A DNA stretch of 64,000 bases from Sabethes cyaneus (taxonomy: Eukaryota; Arthropoda; Insecta; Diptera; Culicidae): contig NC_071354.1 in assembly GCF_943734655.1 (NCBI RefSeq), positions 174,626,411 to 174,690,410 on the forward strand. The letters run 5' to 3'. The notes under the pieces are model-generated. The model did no database searches. It was not told where the DNA came from and saw only the letters and a program-made list of their open reading frames with translations. This document shows positions 33,320 through 43,365 of this stretch, in pieces. Position 1 is the stretch's first letter. Each line of letters begins with the position of its first letter. A program made the translations under genes and the position numbers.

Positions 33320-34080
33320 TACCAACACAAACTCCCTGTTGGCTAATTTTTACCTGATAAATATCAAGTTGTCTCGAAATTCATTTCAAGATGTTGAAAA
33401 AGAAAATATAAACATTAATGTATTATTGAATGAAGGGTTGAAGGCCATATTTCTTCCTGCGTAGTTTGTCTTCCGATCGTATGAGAAAGGCTATTAAAAG
33501 TTGAAATTAGACGAGAGTTTCAATTGATAGAACGTATCAATCAATCGATCAAGAATTTCGAACATTTAAAACAACACTCGTTTAATTTGGGATTTTCTGT
33601 TTACTTAAATCTATTCTTCTTTCCTTTATTTGATTATTAAAATGTGTTTCATAACGAAGAATTCTTTACTTTTTGCTGTTGCTGTTATATCAATTTAAGG
33701 GGCGATTTTCCTTCTCACTGTTATTTACAAGTCATCGGCAAGTACAGTTTTGTAGTTGACTTTTTCAACAGCATTCATCGATTTATGAAAACTGCACCTA
33801 GCTGAGGGCGAATCTTTCGTGGGGCACGAAAAAATTGGGCGAACAAGTCACAAAAATCAACGTTCCGGACTGATCGGATTGATCTCGAAACTAGCTCCTT
33901 GTCGATGATTGAATTGATTGGAAAAATATACCTTTAAATAGGCAATTTATTGAAATGCTGAACCAGTGCCGAGGACAGAAAAGCGCAATTTTCGCACGTT
34001 TGGCTGGGAAAGGAAACGACTATTCTTATTCAAACGAAGGATCGAAATACGCACATTAATATATAGATAGGAGCGTGCAA
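33320..34080. other. Intergenic / bic 3' UTR
   Basis: The right part (about 33940-34086) is probably the 3' UTR of bic; TTTATT at 33946-33951 is AATAAA on the minus strand. The remainder holds nothing I can support. Confidence 0.4.
33946..33951 (-). promoter_or_regulatory. Candidate poly(A) signal for bic
   Basis: AATAAA on the minus strand, 136 bases after the bic stop codon. Position and sequence only. Confidence 0.4.
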
Positions 34081-34086
34081 GTCACC

Positions 34087-34557
34087 TTATGAAACAGGAA
34101 TTTCCTGCACTTTCTGTGTAAGATTTTCGACCTCTTTCTTGGAGGCTTCCTCAAAGTTCTCCGTTAATTCGGGCACATCATCGTCGTCCTCGGCAACGGC
34201 AGCACTTGCCAATTTCTTCAATTGGTTAAGTCCTTCCGGTCCCAACTGAGAGATGATGCTAGGCAACATTTCTGTGATCGGCTTTGTTTCGCTGTGTCCA
34301 GTGATGGCGAATGTGTTGGTAGCGAGCGAGGCTTGTGTCTTGGGATTATTAAAGTGGATAACAGTGCCATCATTTTTGATCATATTAACTTCTTCAATTC
34401 CCGGGATGGTATTCACACCTAGCTTTTTAAGAGACAGCTGCAACTTCTTATCGTCCACTGCGGAATTTGTGTGCACAATCTTCTTCTTGCGACGGGGCAT
34501 TCCTTTTCCACCGATACGCACCTCAGCCTGCAGTTTCTTCAACTTTTCCGCGTTCAT
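34087..34557 (-). CDS. bic: Nascent polypeptide-associated complex subunit beta (BTF3, bicaudal)
   Basis: Single coding exon, 156 residues, the usual NAC-beta length. NAC-beta pairs with NAC-alpha on ribosomes to shield nascent chains and prevent mistargeting to the ER; Drosophila bicaudal is the orthologue. The N-terminus MNAEKLKKLQAEVRIGGKG with RRKKK is the ribosome-binding region. The NAC domain, about residues 38-103, includes LKKLGVNTIPGIEEVNMI and the FNNPKTQASLATNTFAITG block. The tail is acidic (AEDDDDVPEL). Upstream on the minus strand an acceptor (TTTTCGCAG at 34580) lies 22 bases before the ATG, so a 5' UTR intron is likely. Confidence 0.95.
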   Translation of the reverse strand: MNAEKLKKLQAEVRIGGKGMPRRKKKIVHTNSAVDDKKLQLSLKKLGVNTIPGIEEVNMIKNDGTVIHFNNPKTQASLATNTFAITGHSETKPITEMLPSIISQLGPEGLNQLKKLASAAVAEDDDDVPELTENFEEASKKEVENLTQKVQEIPVS

Positions 34558-34619
34558 TGTAACTGGTTTGATGATTTCACTGCGAAAACAGGCAAGAAAC
34601 GATAATAATTATTAAAAAT

Positions 34620-35230
34620 TGAGAACTTTTCGTCTTTTACAAAGAAAACGCACATGTGAAAAATCTGACAATTTTCAGTCGAAGAGAGCAAGTTTATGTA
34701 GAGTGCGCTGCAAGCATTGATTTTCGTTAGACTAGTTTCCTAAATTAGACAAGCTTGAAGTTGCTGCCAATATAAAATCCCAGTTGGCAAATTTAAGATT
34801 TTAGGGGTTGTAAAACAGTAACTCATTTTGTTTAGGGCCTCGTTTAAATATTACGTGCCACCAAAAACGTCGTTCATGAACCCCTCACTCTGTTGTGAGT
34901 TTTTTAGTTCAACAGTGAGTGAGATTTTTAGTTCAACAATAAGGTTTGTTATTTCGAATAATTGCTAGTTTCTATCAAAGAAAAAATTATAGAATCAAAA
35001 ATAATATGGTTCAAAGAAACACATCAAAGATCTCTTCCTCACCTCTGCTTGTCTCATTGGCTTTCAGAATAACCATCGAATCTGTCAAAAATAACCATGA
35101 TTCAGAGCAGGGTTATTTTCGACAGAAGGTGAAATAACCATCGAACTGTCAAGTTTTAACTAAAAAGTTAAATATTACACGAAATGGTTCATAGCCTGGA
35201 ATAGGAATAGATGGAAACTCCGCAATGCAT
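34620..35230. other. Upstream region of bic, nothing else recognised
   Basis: Probably contains the non-coding first exon and promoter of bic near 34650-34750, inferred from the acceptor before the bic ATG. Short direct repeats of TTTTTAGTTCAACA occur around 34895-34940. Confidence 0.35.
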
Positions 35231-35253
35231 CTAACCAGCTTTTTACGAGCCAA

Positions 35254-35422
35254 AATGGCGGACGGTGTTCGTGATATTTGGACAGCATTTTTGACATTTC
35301 CTAAAAACATTGCACATTTTCTTTCCGCACGTTCTTTCAGTTTTACCGAAAACGTGCGGTCTAAGAAAATGACAAAAATGCTTTTTAAATATTACGAACA
35401 CCGATTAAGCCGTCCGCCATGG
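35254..35422. mobile_element. Small inverted-repeat element (ATGGCGGACGG ends)
   Basis: Left arm ATGGCGGACGGTGTTCGTGA, TATTTGG, then AGCATTTTTGACATTT. The right arm mirrors it (AAAATGACAAAAATGCTTTT, ATTACGAACACCG..CCGTCCGCCAT) with small indels. No coding capacity and no clear duplication. The flank at 35418 (GGGTTCGAATC) resembles a Pol III B box of a possible SINE remnant. Confidence 0.6.
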
Positions 35423-35729
35423 GTTCGAATCTTAGTAGAATCAAGCCATTCGATGTCAAGTGACTTTAGCATGGGTGTATTCTCAGGCCCCTCCATTTAC
35501 CCTTCCTTCGTGCTGAATTCTATATTTACCCTCTGAAGCCTCTTGACAGTGCAAATGTCCCTCCTATAGTTAAGTGTACTGGTCAGAGGTACGAATGAGT
35601 CCTCGCCAGGGACGGCTATAATATGGGATAGTGCTGGCAGCGAGGAATAAGTGGGTAAAGTAGATCAAGCTTTGCAGGAAGGGTAAACCCCAATACACGC
35701 AAGCACGCATACAATTTAAAATAAGCATA

Positions 35730-36992
35730 CACACTTAATTCCAAAATAAAGTCTCGGTAAAGTAAAATACCGAACTACACAAAAATAGGCCTATTTTCCC
35801 GTGATATCGGTGAACATTTCTGGTTTTACCGTAACTTGGAAAATTATTTTACTGAGATATCGGAAATGAAGCTTATTTACCGAGATACTGCAATCTTATT
35901 TGCCAAGAAGATCAGTGAAACAGTAAACCCCCGAGCTCAGTAAAATAAAGTGCCGAATCTAGGTACTTCAATATCTTTTTAACGAAATTTCGTTAAATGC
36001 TGCTGAAAAAAGCCACAAACCTTTTTTACCGAGATTTCGGAAAGCAATGTCAAAAATTAACTGTGCGCGATCGACAGCAGTTTCGTTACCGGTGAAGTTA
36101 GAATGGCTATCATTCGGTCTAAGAACCCTACCAGAGGCTGTAAGCGCACGCGTGATGCAGCCGCAACACAGGAAAATCCTTTGAACGGGTTGGTGCAATG
36201 GATTGGAGTAAGTTTTTTTAATTACTGTACTGAATTTTGGAAGATAAAATATGAATAACATTTCTCTAGGTTGACGATTCCCTCCCAACGCATAACGTGA
36301 ATCCAGTGCTAATAATTCGTGGTGAGATGTTGCAGTGTGGAGGCCAATGCGTCATCTCATGGAAAGAATACAACATCCCCGTGGGCTGCTGCCATGCAGT
36401 AGTAGGCTTTCTTAGACTATGCGAATGTTACGATGTATTTGCCACCAACTGCATGCCCAACGACAAGCAATTCTTTGTGTTTATCAGAGCAACAATTTTT
36501 TTCAATAGGCAAATTGACCACTACAGGTGAAAAATTTGCTCGTTCTACGTGGTTCTACCATTAACTATACTATTACACTGTTAAACTGTTAAACAATAAT
36601 TGTTACAAATAAGAAAATATTGGTTAATTATGATAGTTTTATTCAAAATTTTATTGATTTTCATAAACTTTAAAAATACCGAGTTTTCAGCATATTAATA
36701 CCGTAGTTCGGCATTTTCAGCTAGTGTTTTACAGAAAATCTCGTTAAAATTTGACAGTTTGGGTCGCTTACGCTTTACGAATATTCGGCAATTTCAGCCG
36801 AGTTTCAGTATTGATTGCCGGATATCTTGGAAAAATAATACCGAGATTGTCGGTAAAGTTTGACAGTTGTTTGATGTTTTGGATTTCCAAGATCTCGGCG
36901 TTTCAATGTTTTACCGAGATTTTCACCGAGATCTCAGCTGTTGGGATCTCGGCAATTTATTTTACCGTGCTCGGTGATAAAATCTAAGTGTG
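35730..36992. mobile_element. 1263-bp DNA element with TA flanks and ACCGAG repeats
   Basis: Ends CACACTTAATTCC (left) and CACACTTAGATTT (minus strand, right), each flanked by TA (35728-35729 and 36993-36994), the duplication typical of Tc1/mariner-like insertion. Both sides hold many copies of TTTTACCGAGAT/ATCTCGGTAAAA-type motifs. The middle, between the repeat-rich flanks, carries a spliced ORF at 36103-36530. The 185-bp element at 21044 shares the ends and motif. Confidence 0.72.
36103..36530 (+). CDS. Two-exon ORF carried inside a DNA element, function unknown
   Basis: Exon 1 is 36103-36207 (MAIIRSKNPTRGCKRTRD to LVQWIG), donor GGA|GTAAGT. Exon 2 is 36270-36530, acceptor TTTCTCTAG, beginning VDDSLPTHNVNPVLIIRGEM; the stop is TGA. 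Together they encode 121 residues in one consistent frame (phase 0). I do not recognise the protein: it is basic at the N-terminus and has a cysteine-rich middle (QCGGQCVISWK, GCCHAVVGFLRLCECYD). It is not an obvious transposase. Its placement between repeat-rich flanks suggests a captured host exon pair or an element-specific protein. Expression is unproven. Confidence 0.4.
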
Positions 36993-37019
36993 TATCGCTC
37001 ACTCAATAGCGATTATAGC

Positions 37020-37125
37020 AAAAAGAAATGCAGTGCAGGTCATACAGCAAACACCCGGGCGATATTACAATAGATAAACTATACTGGTCGCAGTAATGAG
37101 TCCACACATGAAAAAAAAGCCGTCC
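37020..37125 (+). mobile_element. LINE 3' UTR remnant
   Basis: The block ATTACAATAGATAAACTATA followed by CTGGTCGCAGTAATGAGTCC resembles the LINE 3' UTR at 11175-11215. No coding part remains. Confidence 0.4.
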
Positions 37126-37479
37126 GCCATTTTGATGGTTTGTAAAAAGCTGAATAGAGCACAGGGCATTTGAGGGGCTAAGGCTACGATGTTATTGACT
37201 CCAGCGATTAATCGGTTTTCTAGATGTCGTTCAAATATTACATATCGCAGCAGGGGTTGAGGGTATGTTCAATTTCTGTTACAAATTGTTACGCTTTTTC
37301 CGGGGCGAGGGGGCTTTGAGCGATAATGTTACGCGTAACAAACAAAAATATTGAAAAAAATAAACTGATTAGAAAATATATACGAAATTACTCAGAAACT
37401 AATTACTCGACATTTGTCAGTTAAATTGCATTAAGTTAGTGTGTCGCAAACATCGGCAGAGTGATCGAGCATACATATA

Positions 37480-38018
37480 CAGTCAACTTTCGTTCGTTGG
37501 GCTATCTTTAACTGGGCTACGTTTTAATCGGGCTCCCGTTAATTGGGCTATAGCCCATCTAAAACGAAGTCAAACGTCATTTCTGACAGCGTATTTTTTC
37601 TTCCGAGGGGCTCTTGAATATAGTTCATTCAAGTGTAAAAAATAATTTATATAGAAAATATTAAAATTAATTGAATGGAAAACAATTGCATAATATCGTT
37701 TGCCGATCCCTTATGAACTTGACCCTCCTATTTTTAGCATCACGGTGAAACAATTAAAAATGCCAGTATATATTAACATTTTAGCATGAAATTCAGCTAT
37801 TTACTTGTTAAACAATCTAGAACTAAATTTCAACAATGAAAAGATTAGGTTCCTCTTTGATTCTGTATTTAACATAAGTGTATATTTTTATAAACCTTTC
37901 TGCGACGATATCGACAAAAACAATCGATATATCCCTCGGTTTTGACATCTCAGCCCAATTAACGAAAGTCTTTCACTAAACGGGCTAAGAGCTTAGTGCA
38001 ATTAGCGAAAGTTGACTG
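37480..38018. mobile_element. pogo/Tigger-like non-autonomous element
   Basis: A 539-bp element with ends CAGTCAACTTTCGTTCGTTG and (minus strand) CAGTCAACTTTCGCTAATTG, flanked by TA on both sides (37478-37479, 38019-38020). Sub-terminal GGGCTA/TAGCCC blocks are also inverted. CAGT ends and TA duplication suit the pogo group of Tc1/mariner. No transposase ORF. Confidence 0.75.
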
Positions 38019-38274
38019 TACAGCTGTAAAAGTTACGCGTTACGGGTACGGATGAGGGTGTAAGGAAAGATTGTTACAAAGGGGTGGAGGGCTTGTAAAA
38101 ATGGTGTTTTCGGCGTTACGTTACGACGGCTCCCTAAAGCATGTAAAAGTCGCAATTCAACTTTATGGCAGCTTCGTTATTATTATCTTAATAACATTAT
38201 TAATTATTATTTTTAAAAACAAAATCTTTGTCCAGACGAAGGTTGAATAAAATCATTTCTCAAAGCGTTCAATC

Positions 38275-38836
38275 CACCTCCTCGACATCGCTATCTTGGT
38301 CTACAGAGTTTGACAGTACCCCCATTAAGTTGGACCCCTCAGTATTGTACCCCAAACAACAATGGCCGTCGCATTGATTTTCTATGAAGTGATTTTCCGC
38401 CCAGTGTTTTTGACGTTTCAGATTCAGTCACAGCGACGTGCCGGGGGGTCGGTTCAATCAGCAAGAAACTGTTCTTTGGATAATTTGTGTGTAAAATATT
38501 GTGCTTTGCAGGTTGCAGCTGTACCTGGATTAATCCAGATTATTTTCTGTAATGCCAATGTATATGACAAAACAAAACAGCAACATTGCAATTGTCAGTC
38601 TTTCTCTTTCTTACTCACAGCATTCGCATTGTCGCACTTTTTGTGCCAGTCCGACCCCCCGGCACGTCGCCATTTTTCTGTAACTGAAACTGAAACATCA
38701 AAAACACTGGGCGGGAAATCACTTCATAGAAAATCAATGCGACGGCCATTGTTGTTTGGGGTACAATATTGGGGGGTCCAACTTAATGGGGGTACTGTCA
38801 AACTCTGAAGACCAAGATAGCGATGTCGAGGAGGTG
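38275..38836. mobile_element. 562-bp foldback element with about 180-bp arms
   Basis: The left arm, about 38275-38452, starts CACCTCCTCGACATCGCTAT and ends GACGTGCCGGGGGGTCGG. The right arm, about 38651-38836, is its inverse with a few mismatches and one small insertion. Arms are separated by roughly 200 bp. The arms contain GTTTGACAGTACCCCCATTA and GGCCGTCGCATTGATTTTCT. The 148-codon ORF across it is incidental. Confidence 0.8.
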
Positions 38837-38839
38837 TGC

Positions 38840-39490
38840 CAGTCGCACTTTTAAACTGCGGTGTCCAGTAAGGTGCAAAATGCGGGATATTTTTTGTAAT
38901 AAAATTAATTGTGATTAATTTTCTCGTTTTGAGGTGTTTTTTGATAGAGTGTGTGTATTGTTCGTTTTCCCTTTTCCGGATTTGGAGCTGTCAAAAATTT
39001 AGACGAGCCTCGTGGCAAATTTAAGGTAGCACTTTTTTCGCTCATTTTCGCTTTTGTTTTATGGATTTTTTCGATTTTTTCTAAAAATATTAGGAATAAA
39101 TAGTTAAATTTCATAGTTTTAGTAATCAAGATAAAATAAATTTATATTTTCTCTGCAATACCAATAAATATTTGCGATAAATTCGAATAGTAAATTAAAT
39201 TATCCACGTCCCGTGCCAAAGGTACATAAAATAAAATATTTTTACTGTGCGCTGCGAATGTTGGGAATGTTGACACATTTTGCATCGTAACATAAAATCA
39301 GCAACTTTTGCTGTAATTAATCTACCTTCAACACACGCAACGCAGTAACAATAGTGGTACTATTTTCGATTGGTTGGTTGGAACTTTCTTGTTTACGTCT
39401 AGTTTTCGTGTGTAGAACATTTTTCTTTTAAATTTACGACAAACTGTTTCAGTTCCGTGATTTGCAAACGGAGATTATTCTGCAAGATAA
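38840..39490 (+). other. Intergenic and probable 5' UTR exon of the FKBP8-like gene
   Basis: A donor GATAAG|GTATGT at 39491/39492 and an acceptor TACTTTAG at 39649 just before ATG 39663 imply a non-coding first exon ending at 39491. Its start is not resolvable. The rest is AT-rich without features. Confidence 0.4.
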
Positions 39491-39662
39491 GGTATGTACA
39501 TATCTTGAAACTAAATGATATGCAGAATTGAGAATTCTAGACCTTTCATTGGAAAATTTTTGTTACCTAGTGTTCATGAACGTCACACATATTATTTACT
39601 TCGTATATTTTTCATTGAAATATTGAACAATAGGTTTTTTTTACTTTAGCACAGCGGATACC

Positions 39663-41121
39663 ATGGATGCAGAAAAGTCCAGTAGTAGTTCTTTTGAGGA
39701 CCTGTCGAATCTCAACGAACAAGAACGAGCTGAGATGAACTCTTCTGCGGAACAAGATCAAAAAGATAAGGCAGCTGAGCACAAAAATGACGTTATGGAC
39801 ATTCTGGGCAACGGGTCTCTGTTGAAAAAGGTGCTGAGGGAGGGCCAGGGCGAACGACCTGAAAGTCGTGATATTGCAGTTGTTAATTTCGTCGGACGAC
39901 TTGAAGATGGTACTCTGGTGGAGGAGCAGCAAAATTGTGTGGTTCAGATTGATGACGTCGAAGTGGTACAGGGTCTGGATATGGCACTTAAGCTAATGAA
40001 CGTAGGCGAACAAGCTGAGGTAGTGGTTGGCGCACGGTTCGCCTATGGTGAACATGGACTTAAGGACGAGGAGCATCCTGAACGAAACGTTCCACCAAAT
40101 GCGAAAGTTATCTACACAGTCGAGCTTCTGTCGACCAAAGAAGAAAGTGACCTCGAGAGTAAATCGTATGGCGCACGGAAAGAGATTGGTAACAAAAAAC
40201 GTCTAAGAGGAAACTTTTGGATGAAGCGACAGGAATATAATTTAGCTATTCAAAGCTACCGCCGAGCACTGGAGTACCTAGATGAAAGTGAGGGCGGTAT
40301 AACAAACCCGACGGCTAGTGGCGACCTGGAGGTAAAAATTGAAAAATTAATTGCAAAAATATTTTTTTTTGATTTGCACATACATTGCAGCCTTCGAATG
40401 CAGAGTTACAAGATCTGTTAGAAGATCGCATGAAGGTTTACAATAATTTGGCTCTTGCTCAGCTCAAAATTTCAGCCTATGATGCAGCGCTGAAATCGGT
40501 TGATCATGTTTTACAGTGTCAACCAAACAATGCAAAAGCATTGTTTCGCAAAGGAAAGGTACACAAATACAGTTAACCGTGTGGTGTGCGGTGGGTATGA
40601 TATAATGGTTGTTTTATGTATTTTTTTACTCTTAAGATTATGGATGCTAAAGGAGATACAAAGGCAGCAATTACCCTTCTTCAAAAAGCAGCCACTATTG
40701 ACGAGGACGATAAACTGATTCAATCCGTATGTTGGCGCATTATAAGCTTAAAGACATCTGCTCAAATATTTTATTTTTAGGAACTATCGAAACTTATTCT
40801 TAAATCGAAACGGGAAGCACGCAATGAAAAAGACCTCTACCAAAAGATGCTTGGGCACGCTCAGAAATTGGAACAGAAATCAAAAGCTACGCCTGCAGCG
40901 CAGAATCGTGAGGCTTCGAAGGTAAAACGTTTCATTGCATTTAATACTAATAAAGAATCGTAAATTATTATGAAGGTCACACCGCAAAACTTCCTTACGC
41001 TTTATCTGTTGTTAATTTGATGTCTCTCTTTCAGTTCAAACTGTGGGGCTACCTGATGGGATCCATACTGATCGGTGTTGCCGGTGTAGCCATCTATCGA
41101 TACAATAATAAATACTTTTAG
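39663..41121 (+). CDS. FKBP8: FKBP8-like tail-anchored immunophilin (Zonda orthologue)
   Basis: Five coding exons: 39663-40331, 40391-40558, 40637-40726, 40781-40921, 41035-41121; all junctions are phase 0, total 384 residues. The acidic N-terminus is followed by a divergent FKBP domain at about 52-157 (VNFVGRLEDGTLVEE, VVQGLDMALKLMNVGEQAEV, RFAYGEHG). TPR repeats lie at about 165-330 (YNLAIQSYRRALEYLDES, VYNNLALAQLKISAYDAALK, NAKALFRKGK), and a C-terminal membrane anchor at 359-376 (LMGSILIGVAGVAIY) is followed by a short basic tail. FKBP8/Zonda sits on the outer mitochondrial membrane and ER and acts with Hsp90/Bcl-2 and in early autophagy. Many aromatic active-site residues of classic FKBPs are replaced, as in FKBP8, so basal peptidyl-prolyl isomerase activity is probably weak. 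Confidence 0.93.
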
Positions 41122-42000
41122 ACATCCAAAAATTAGAACGCGTAATAACAATAAGTAAATAGGACAATTGGCAGCGGTTTATTGCAAGGACACCCATTCT
41201 TGTACTTCTGAGAGCGAGCTTCGCTGCGCAATTTGAAAAGGGTTTTTGGAAGAAAGAATTACGAAACCGAAATAAGCATTTCAACCTGTTTTTCCCTTCA
41301 CCTAGAGTAAAATTTTCGTACATGGAAATATTTGGGTATACTTTACTTATATAATGGCGGGTATTTAAAGTTTTCCATTGTTCTAAAATCAGAGAGAGGT
41401 TAAATTTAAGGAATGGACATGATTAGAGGAATCAGGATGTTTTTAAATCACTACAATCCTTTATAAATATTCTTACTTAATAGTGGCATCTCCGCCTAAT
41501 CAGGTTCAGTGTGACAAAGTTAAAAAAAGAACAAAATATTAGTTCGGAAAAGACAAGCAAACGACGTAATTCATCTTGCATTTGTGTTGACTTATCACAA
41601 CGTACGCTGCATATCTAACGTGGCGGCTTTTTTATATCGAACATTTTTAATCAATGCGATTTCACTTAGTACGTGGTCTTAGATTCGTACTGGTGATTAC
41701 ATATTTTCTATTATTATTGTTAGCAATACCTACAATGTAATCGTTCCCGGCTAACGTCGTCTTTTGTCATTCCAGCAGATGAATATGTACGTAAATGCGT
41801 TGAGTGTGTAGATTACTTGTATGAGAAAATAAAAGTTTATGTATGCTTATAACATTGCTAGATTGTTTATACCATTTTTGGCGGAGATCGCCTTTGAAAG
41901 AAAAAATATTAACCGATGCATCACCAGCAGCACAACAGCAGTAGGGTGGCTCGTGGCATATCAAGAAATCTACTCAATTTAAATCATTCCTGAGCTTCTC
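41122..42000. other. 3' flank of FKBP8-like gene, nothing else recognised
   Basis: Probable 3' UTR directly after 41121; the remaining sequence is AT-rich with no recognised gene or element. Confidence 0.4.
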
Positions 42001-42009
42001 GTAGCTAAT

Positions 42010-42900
42010 CCATTGAGGGTCGCGACACGTGCAAGTCAGCTTCGATCTGGTTGGGCCATGATCCCTCTATCTTGGTGTCAGTCTTGATATCCTTGACGAC
42101 ATCTGATTTCGCCGCACTGTCGTCCGGCTTCCTCACAATGTAGCCGGCCCATCATAACCTCCCGACTGTTAATAGGTTAACGATGGATATTTTTGCAAGC
42201 AGTGCCCGGAGCTCGTGGTCCATGCGCCTGCAGCAGTCTTCCCCGCTTTGATTCGAATACGGCAAGTGCAGATACATGTTTCGTAACCAAAGTTACAATC
42301 AAGTCCGTAAAGAATTTCCGGTCTAGTTATCGTTTTTGACATCGTCAGCTCCGTGCGGTTGATCGAAATGTCTTGTGGGGGAGCACAGGTAGCCTGATTT
42401 CCAGCTTCGTTGAACTTCTTACTCGTGGCAACAATCACGTTCAACGCCGTCGATAGCCACTGCCCATGGGAGGTGAACGTTGCCCTCTCTCGAGCCACTA
42501 CTTCTCATACGGCGCATTGATTCTTAGCCCAATTCTCATAGCCTCTGCTTTAGTCTGCCATAGATTACCTTCGCCTTCGCAGTTTCTAGTGGTAATGTCG
42601 AAGTCGTCCGCGTGCTCTAGGAATTGGTTACTCGTTATCGCTCGCCGAATTACACCTTAGAGAATAGTGCATCCTCTAGTCACAGCACTCGGCGCGATTC
42701 GGAAGGACTCGATAGTGCCCCTGAAATGCGCACGTAGCTCATCACTCGTTCCATAAAATAGTATTGATCAGCCGCATCAGTTTATCCGGAAATAAGTTCC
42801 TGTGCAATATCTGCCACAGCAGTTCGCATTCGACTGTATCGTAAATGCCTTGAAATCCACGAGAAATTTGATGCGTGGGCCCATACACGTTACACTCTCA
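42010..42900 (-). mobile_element. Degenerate LINE fragment (same family as 3115-4490)
   Basis: Minus-strand relic recognisable from the 3' segment around 42025-42130 (TCGGTCGCGACACG-type and CCTCTATCTTGGTGTC text) and from parts resembling the RT coding region (42600-42900, TTGATCAGCCGCATCAG, CATTCGACTGTATCGTA, TTGAAATCCACGAGAAAT). The frame is heavily broken. Confidence 0.6.
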
Positions 42901-43192
42901 ACATTTCTAAAGGATTTGTCGCAGTGTGCAAATTTGATCCTTAATAGCACTGGACACTGGGCCCAATAAAAATGTGTAATGAATTCTCTTGCAATTGATT
43001 TGCTGATTACGATCACGTCTAGACGAAAAAGCGCTTGCTATTGTGAATTACCGTTAACAGCAATAAAAATATAATCGATTTTGTTCCAATTTCCAATCTG
43101 CACTAAAGTGGTGTGCAATGCGATATACTTCCTCATACAAATGCCACTCCAAAATTATGAAAAAAAAAATCTCGGTATCATTTGTTAAATAA

Positions 43193-43198
43193 TTTATT
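43193..43198 (-). promoter_or_regulatory. Candidate poly(A) signal for ARMC6
   Basis: AATAAA on the minus strand (TTTATT on plus), 168 bases after the ARMC6 stop codon. Confidence 0.4.
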
Positions 43199-43365
43199 TT
43201 GCGAAAGCGATAAACGGATTAATAACAAATATTTCAGTACATTTCATAATACAAAATTAGATTAGAACAAAAATCTAGTACGGTATGTTATGTATCAGCA
43301 TATCAGCATGTCGCTATAGGCTAGCACATTTTTGTGGCGTTTCCGAGATCCGAGGTTAAAACTTC

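Noticed and set aside
38362..38808. 148-codon ORF
   Set aside because: Spans the arms and loop of the foldback element; the second half merely mirrors the first.
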